This document shows, one piece after another, positions 14,500-17,901 of a stretch of 17,901 bases of DNA. The notes beneath the pieces are model-generated. The model saw nothing but the letters and a program-made list of their open reading frames with translations, had not been told where the DNA came from and did not search any database. This DNA comes from Desulfuromonadaceae bacterium (lineage in GTDB: Bacteria; Desulfobacterota; Desulfuromonadia; Desulfuromonadales; Desulfuromonadaceae): the NCBI GenBank assembly GCA_027065245.1, contig JAMOOS010000049.1, forward strand, positions 1 through 17,901, in the 5' to 3' direction. The translations under genes were made by a program, and so were the position numbers. How positions within the stretch are numbered: the stretch's first letter is position 1; each line of letters starts with the position of its first letter.

Positions 14500-14910
14500 C
14501 TATTGCCCCTGCACCACATACTTGATAATGGCCAATTTTTTGTTCAACATCTGTGCCGCGGCCTCAAACATGATCTGGTTCTGCGCCAAATCGACCATTT
14601 CTTCTTCCATCTTCACTGTGTTGCCATCGCCAAGTGCACTACGGTCGGGCACAGTAGTCAGACGCCCCTGCACATTTTCCAAAGTACTACCGGCTCCAGC
14701 TATATGCCGTGGATTAGTAACACGCAAACCCTGGCCTGGATTGGCAACCGCCTGGTTGAGTTCATCGAGAAATTCAAATTTTTTGGCCAGATATCCCGGT
14801 GTCTGGGCATTGGCAATATTGCTGGAAATGACCTGTTGCTTGCGCATGCGCAAATCAAGGGTTTTTTTCAATAGCAAAGTAGTATTGTCAATCAAAGTAC
14901 CGTTGGCCAT
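14500..14910 (-). CDS. flgB: FlgB, proximal rod protein
   Basis: FlgB forms the proximal rod with FlgC and FlgF. The 136-residue protein has the N-terminal rod motif SSNIANAQTPGYLAK (about residues 29-43; ANxxTPGY is the family signature). It also has the C-terminal coiled region VKMEEEMVDLAQNQIMFEAAAQMLNKKLAIIKYVVQG, with the conserved E...M..N...Y/F pattern. GAGAGG lies 5 nt before the ATG. It follows the TPR gene by 35 bp with no visible promoter, so the two are probably on one transcript. Confidence 0.97.
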   Translation of the reverse strand: MANGTLIDNTTLLLKKTLDLRMRKQQVISSNIANAQTPGYLAKKFEFLDELNQAVANPGQGLRVTNPRHIAGAGSTLENVQGRLTTVPDRSALGDGNTVKMEEEMVDLAQNQIMFEAAAQMLNKKLAIIKYVVQGQ

Positions 14911-14945
14911 GTCAACCTCTCTTCGTCAACGCATTACGGCGTCCG

Positions 14946-17387
14946 CTATTGTTGTAACTCGGCAATTTTCATCGCTTCTTCAGCCAGTTTACGCCAATGT
15001 TCGTCAGTTGCTGTTTCGGCCAGTTTACGCAAAACATTTAACCCGGCCCGCCGCTGCCCCAATTGCAACATGATAGTCCCTTGACGATAACGCGCCTGGT
15101 CGGAGTACGTTTTGTCGTCGGCCAGATAACGATAACGCGCCAATGCCTCCTGTAGTTTTCCCTGGCGCCGCATGAGCTCCGCCTGAAACATGACATCGGC
15201 AGATGCGGCCCTGGTAAAGTCTTTACCAACTACATAAGCGATACTGGCTGCGGCCGGTTCCAGCATTCCATTCTGCTGATACATATGCGCCGCCAGTCTC
15301 TCTATCTCCTTGGATTGCGGACGTTTTTTCTGCTGCAGCAAGGCAAATACCCGTTCGTGCTTTCCCTGCGCCAACAACGCCTGCAGACGCAGCCAATATA
15401 CTCTGGCAGCGTTGGCACCGCCGTCGGGAAACTCACGACAATATGCGCCGGCGTAATGTTCGACCCTGTCATAATCCCGCTGCTGCAGTAACGCCTGCAT
15501 CAACACCGGATATACCCGCTCTCGATTGGTGGCGTTACTGCTGGCATCGAGCAGATACATGTAAAGATGAACTGCCCGTTTATAAAATTCCATCCGGGAA
15601 AATATCTCCCCCAACTCCACCAGAAAATCGAAACTGCGCTGACTGGCTACCAACAGATCGCGGTTCTGCTCCACCATTACCAGAGCACGAAAATACTTTT
15701 CGTGCTTGACCAGCTCATGGATCACCCCTGGCAGGATATCCACCAACAACGCCTGAGCCTGACCGATGAGCTCACTTAGGTGATCACTGTGGAGGAAATA
15801 ACGCAACTCCTCTATAGCCACCATCCGGTTACCCAGCAGGTACTGAGCCAGGGCGTGCTTAAACTGCATTTCGGCGCGCCAGTTACGCGTCGGCATCAAA
15901 TCTATCAAGCGGGCGTAATCTGCCAGCGAGCGGCGCCGACTCCGGATATCGTCCACCAGCATACCCAGATCGGCAATTTTAGCCTGCGCCAACACCGACC
16001 CGGTACTGCCGGGATGAATCTGATGAAGCAGATCGTAACCGGCGTTACGTTTACCGCTGTGAATAAGCGCCAGCGCCAGCACGTAACGCGCCATATCCCG
16101 CTGCTCGACATCCTCAACCAGGGGCAGCAGCTTTTTCAGCACTACCACCGCATCTTTATAGCGACGCAGCCGGTACAGACTGGTGGCATACCCGGCACAG
16201 GAAAAAGGCTCAGATGTAGTTTCATCCTCCAACGCCGCATAACGCTCAACCGCCACGGCAAAGTCGCCATGCAGATAGGTAATGTCGGCCTTGCGCCGCG
16301 CATAGACATCCTCCAGCACCCCGACGCCGCGCAACAAGGCTCCGTCCATAATGGCTGACGCCAAATCCAGTGAACCATTGGCAATATCAACCTCCGCCTG
16401 CAATAGATCGACATAAGCCTGCATGGGCGGCGGATACTGCAGAGCGGCGTTATCGGATAATACTACCAGCATATCAAACGGCGTCTTTGCCGCAGCCGCC
16501 GCAACATACATCTGCAGCAATACCGCGCACGCGTTCAAATTGGCATGCTTGCCATCAAGATGCTTACGCACATAACGCAACAAACGACGTGCCCGATCTA
16601 ACTCCCCTGACCGCAGGAACAGATCTGCCTTGAGTAACTGCAGCCGCAGATCGGCGGCTGATTTCCCCTTTCTCGCCGTTACATGAGAAAGCACGGCCAG
16701 AGCCTGCCCCCAGTCCTCCTGATCAACCAGATTGATCACATCCAGGGGCAAAACATCGTCTACCTTGGCGGCCAACACCAGACACGGAAACGGCGCCATG
16801 GTGTAGCGCATGTTGGCCCTAACCCGTAGCGGCTGTTCATATTCGGCATAAAAACGCACCCAGTCGCCGCTAAAACGGGAAGTTATCCTGCGCTGCAATA
16901 CGCCGCCACTGGCGCTCAACTGCCCCGGCAGGCTGCGCGCAATGGCCGGTCGGGTCTTGCGCTGGAACAGGCGCCAGATGACATCCAACCGCAGAGACGC
17001 AGCGCTGACATCCTTGTACGCCTTGACTTCGGCAGGTGGACGGCGCAACAGAAACGACAACATGAGTTTATGCTGTCCCTGCCCCATCAACACTCGCAGC
17101 AAACGCTCATCAGCTTTGGGCATGGCGACAAACGATGACGCGACCGTTTCCGGCATAATCACGTCAAGACGCTCCCCCCTGGTGCTGATCTCGCATTCCG
17201 GCAAGTGATTGAAACGCAGGGTTATGTGGCTTACATGAACATCATCCCGTTTGTCCACCCCAAGCAACTGCACCTGCTCCGCAGCAGCAACAACGCTGCA
17301 GCCGCAACCGCACCATAAGGCGCAACAGACTATCGCAACCACCCATCTATGCAGCACTGCCGCTCCCCCCGCGTGCATCGTCATCAT
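14946..17387 (-). CDS. Large exported TPR protein with AMIN-like N-terminus, flagellar operon head
   Basis: An 813-residue protein with a long N-terminal hydrophobic segment and an AAA-E signal-peptidase-I-like site near residue 36; the Cys residues (WCGCGC) do not form a clean lipobox. Residues about 38-130 are beta-rich (VSHITLRFNHLPECEIST, then ERLDVIMPE), resembling AMIN or secretin-N type domains. From about 205 to the end it is helical with many TPR-like pairs, for example GELDRARRLLRYV, FAVAVERYAAL, YKDAVVVLKKLL, YKRAVHLYMYLL and GKLQEALARYRYLA. It should be periplasmic. Its place directly upstream of flgB points to basal-body or motor-scaffold work. The beta-domain-plus-TPR layout recalls Campylobacter PflA, but I cannot show homology. 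The start is poorly marked: no Shine-Dalgarno. GTG 17390, ATG 17387 and ATG 17384 are all possible; 17387 is taken because a TGATG overlap with a small upstream ORF would explain the missing site. Confidence 0.85.
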   Translation of the reverse strand: MMTMHAGGAAVLHRWVVAIVCCALWCGCGCSVVAAAEQVQLLGVDKRDDVHVSHITLRFNHLPECEISTRGERLDVIMPETVASSFVAMPKADERLLRVLMGQGQHKLMLSFLLRRPPAEVKAYKDVSAASLRLDVIWRLFQRKTRPAIARSLPGQLSASGGVLQRRITSRFSGDWVRFYAEYEQPLRVRANMRYTMAPFPCLVLAAKVDDVLPLDVINLVDQEDWGQALAVLSHVTARKGKSAADLRLQLLKADLFLRSGELDRARRLLRYVRKHLDGKHANLNACAVLLQMYVAAAAAKTPFDMLVVLSDNAALQYPPPMQAYVDLLQAEVDIANGSLDLASAIMDGALLRGVGVLEDVYARRKADITYLHGDFAVAVERYAALEDETTSEPFSCAGYATSLYRLRRYKDAVVVLKKLLPLVEDVEQRDMARYVLALALIHSGKRNAGYDLLHQIHPGSTGSVLAQAKIADLGMLVDDIRSRRRSLADYARLIDLMPTRNWRAEMQFKHALAQYLLGNRMVAIEELRYFLHSDHLSELIGQAQALLVDILPGVIHELVKHEKYFRALVMVEQNRDLLVASQRSFDFLVELGEIFSRMEFYKRAVHLYMYLLDASSNATNRERVYPVLMQALLQQRDYDRVEHYAGAYCREFPDGGANAARVYWLRLQALLAQGKHERVFALLQQKKRPQSKEIERLAAHMYQQNGMLEPAAASIAYVVGKDFTRAASADVMFQAELMRRQGKLQEALARYRYLADDKTYSDQARYRQGTIMLQLGQRRAGLNVLRKLAETATDEHWRKLAEEAMKIAELQQ

Positions 17388-17536
17388 CACATCAAGTTGA
17401 CCAGCCCCACCATATCGGCGAAGACACAGCCCCGTGTGCCATCATCTGCAATAATCACACCACATCTACGAGCGACACATTCTCCAGCCTGCAGCCGCGT
17501 AATGCCGCCGTCGACATCACAAACGTAACAGGACAA
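17387..17536 (-). CDS. Possible 49-residue Cys-containing small ORF coupled to the TPR gene
   Basis: This frame opens directly after a TAG and starts with TTG 5 nt after a GAGG ribosome binding site. It runs 49 codons to a TGA that overlaps the ATG of the TPR gene as TGATG. The peptide contains five cysteines (C3, C6, C20, C25, C37), including one CxxC, and ends CVFADMVGLVNLM. I recognise no family. In favour of a real gene: the ribosome binding site, the TTG start used by three other genes here, and the coupling geometry in front of a gene lacking its own site. Against: short length, no known relatives, and only average codon bias. It could instead be a chance frame or a remnant of a degraded gene. 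Confidence 0.33.
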   Translation of the reverse strand: MSCYVCDVDGGITRLQAGECVARRCGVIIADDGTRGCVFADMVGLVNLM

Positions 17537-17583
17537 CTACACCTCGGTGTCATTTTTTTGACAGAATAAAACTGAAAAACTGG

Positions 17584-17612
17584 TTCAGAATTTTTCCGTT
17601 TTACATTATAAT
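17584..17612 (+). promoter_or_regulatory. Sigma70-type promoter for the plus-strand chemotaxis-like gene
   Basis: TTCAGA (17584-17589) and a perfect TATAAT (17607-17612) are separated by exactly 17 bp. The expected transcription start is near 17619, giving an unusually long leader of about 205 nt before the ATG at 17825. A perfect TTGACA also occurs at 17558-17563 but has no -10 at a workable distance. Confidence 0.6.
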
Positions 17613-17615
17613 CCA

Positions 17616-17646
17616 GATTCAGCTTCGCACATGCATGAGCAGAATC
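17616..17646. repeat. Imperfect inverted repeat at the predicted transcription start
   Basis: GATTC-A-GCT and AGC-A-GAATC flank a 13-base centre: 8 paired bases with one A/A mismatch. It overlaps the predicted start point, so it could be an operator or a 5'-end hairpin. The pairing is modest and chance is not excluded. Confidence 0.3.
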
Positions 17647-17824
17647 GGAGTAAGGCAGACGGCGCTTACAGGAGAAATCTTTTTTTCGTTCGCAATTACA
17701 GACAGTTGAAACGCTTCCGACCTGTGTCCATGCCAGTACTTCGCTCTGTTTTGTAGCGCGGCTTTGTGTAGCATGCAGCTCCAATCCAACAAACATCTTT
17801 CCAATCGCGTGATCGGGAGACGCC

Positions 17825-17901
17825 ATGACCGACGAGTTGAGCAGTGATCAAATAGAAATTATCCAGGAATTTTCCCAGGAAAGCCGCGACATGATCGAGC
17901 A
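17825..17901 (+). CDS. N-terminus of a CheA/HPt-type chemotaxis protein (partial, runs off the window)
   Basis: Only 25 codons are visible: MTDELSSDQIEIIQEFSQES followed by RDMIE. The pattern EIIQEFxQESRDMIE matches the first helix of HPt domains in CheA-like kinases (F..ES.E.I..LE). The phosphorylated histidine would lie beyond the window edge, so the family cannot be confirmed. GGGAG lies 5 nt before the ATG. It is divergent from the flagellar operon and has its own sigma70-type promoter. A chemotaxis kinase beside a flagellar operon is common; another HPt-containing regulator is possible. Confidence 0.5.
   Translation, partial: MTDELSSDQIEIIQEFSQESRDMIE

Larger units (their letters stand above)
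17391..17824. other. Divergent intergenic region between TPR/flagellar operon and chemotaxis-like gene
   Basis: 434 bp without an established gene. It holds the possible small ORF on the minus strand, a sigma70-type promoter on the plus strand, an inverted repeat beside the promoter, and a TTTTTTT run at 17680-17686. I could not find a convincing sigma54, sigma28 or sigma70 promoter on the minus strand for the flagellar operon. A GCCGATA at 17413-17419 (minus strand) resembles a sigma28 -10 box but has no -35 partner. Confidence 0.7.

Noticed and set aside
17413..17420. GCCGATA-like sigma28 -10 element on the minus strand
   Set aside because: No TAAA-type -35 element lies at the expected distance; the octamer falls within the possible small ORF.
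17426..17441. TGGCAC on the minus strand upstream of the TPR gene as a sigma54 -24 box
   Set aside because: There is no GC at the required 12-bp distance; the nearest GC is 2 bp too close.
17631..17759. 42-codon plus-strand ORF inside the leader
   Set aside because: No ribosome binding site precedes its ATG and nothing in the peptide is recognisable.
17616..17824. c-di-GMP (GEMM-I) riboswitch in the chemotaxis-gene leader
   Set aside because: The conserved GEMM blocks around CGCAAAGCC and GGTAGCGGGG are not present on the plus strand, and a partial ACAAAGCC on the minus strand lacks the rest.
17455..17826. 123-codon open frame on the minus strand covering most of the divergent intergenic region
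   Set aside because: It spans the plus-strand promoter and the ribosome binding site of the chemotaxis-like gene, has no ribosome binding site of its own, and its residue composition is not protein-like.

Overview
The window is a long flagellar basal-body, hook and motor operon. It lies almost wholly on the minus strand and reads from about 17.5 kb down to base 1. All core products are recognisable by sequence, in the order: periplasmic TPR protein, FlgB, FlgC, FliE, FliF, FliG, FliH, FliI, FliJ, a MotE/MgtE_N-like protein, FliK, FlgD, a TIGR02530-type flagellar operon protein, FlgE, MotA, MotB, FliL, FliM and FliN. The order, moderate GC content, a MotE-like gene between fliJ and fliK, the small gene between flgD and flgE, and motAB-fliLMN downstream suggest a Desulfuromonadales/Geobacter-like member of the Desulfobacterota. 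That placement is inference from gene order and protein style, not from a marker gene.

Region by region: 17.39-17.82 kb is a divergent intergenic region. It holds a good sigma70-type promoter for a plus-strand gene that starts at 17825 and looks like the first residues of a CheA/HPt-type chemotaxis protein. It also holds a possible 49-codon minus-strand ORF whose stop overlaps the start of the TPR gene (TGATG). From 17.39 to 14.95 kb is a large exported TPR protein, probably a periplasmic motor or assembly accessory. From 14.9 to 12.0 kb are the proximal rod (FlgB, FlgC), the rod-MS ring junction (FliE) and the MS ring (FliF). From 11.95 to 7.88 kb are the rotor (FliG), the export ATPase module (FliH, FliI, FliJ) and the MotE-like protein. 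From 7.84 to 3.66 kb are hook-length control (FliK), hook cap (FlgD), the TIGR02530 protein and the hook (FlgE). A 214-bp gap with a strong hairpin separates this from the stator and switch block: MotA, MotB, FliL, FliM, FliN.

Most genes are separated by 0-50 bp and have clear Shine-Dalgarno sites, so the set is probably co-transcribed and partly translationally coupled. The longer internal gaps at fliE/fliF, fliI/fliJ and flgE/motA each carry an inverted repeat without an adjacent U-tract. These look more like mRNA-processing or differential-expression elements than simple terminators. Switch and export genes (fliM, fliG, fliH) appear to use TTG starts with G-rich ribosome binding sites. The MotA sequence carries the threonines typical of sodium-type (PomA/MotP) stators.

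I found no mobile elements, CRISPR arrays, rRNA or tRNA genes, and no clearly new multi-gene system. The least conventional elements are the large TPR protein at the operon head, the tiny ORF coupled to it, the MotE-like protein, and the three intercistronic hairpins.
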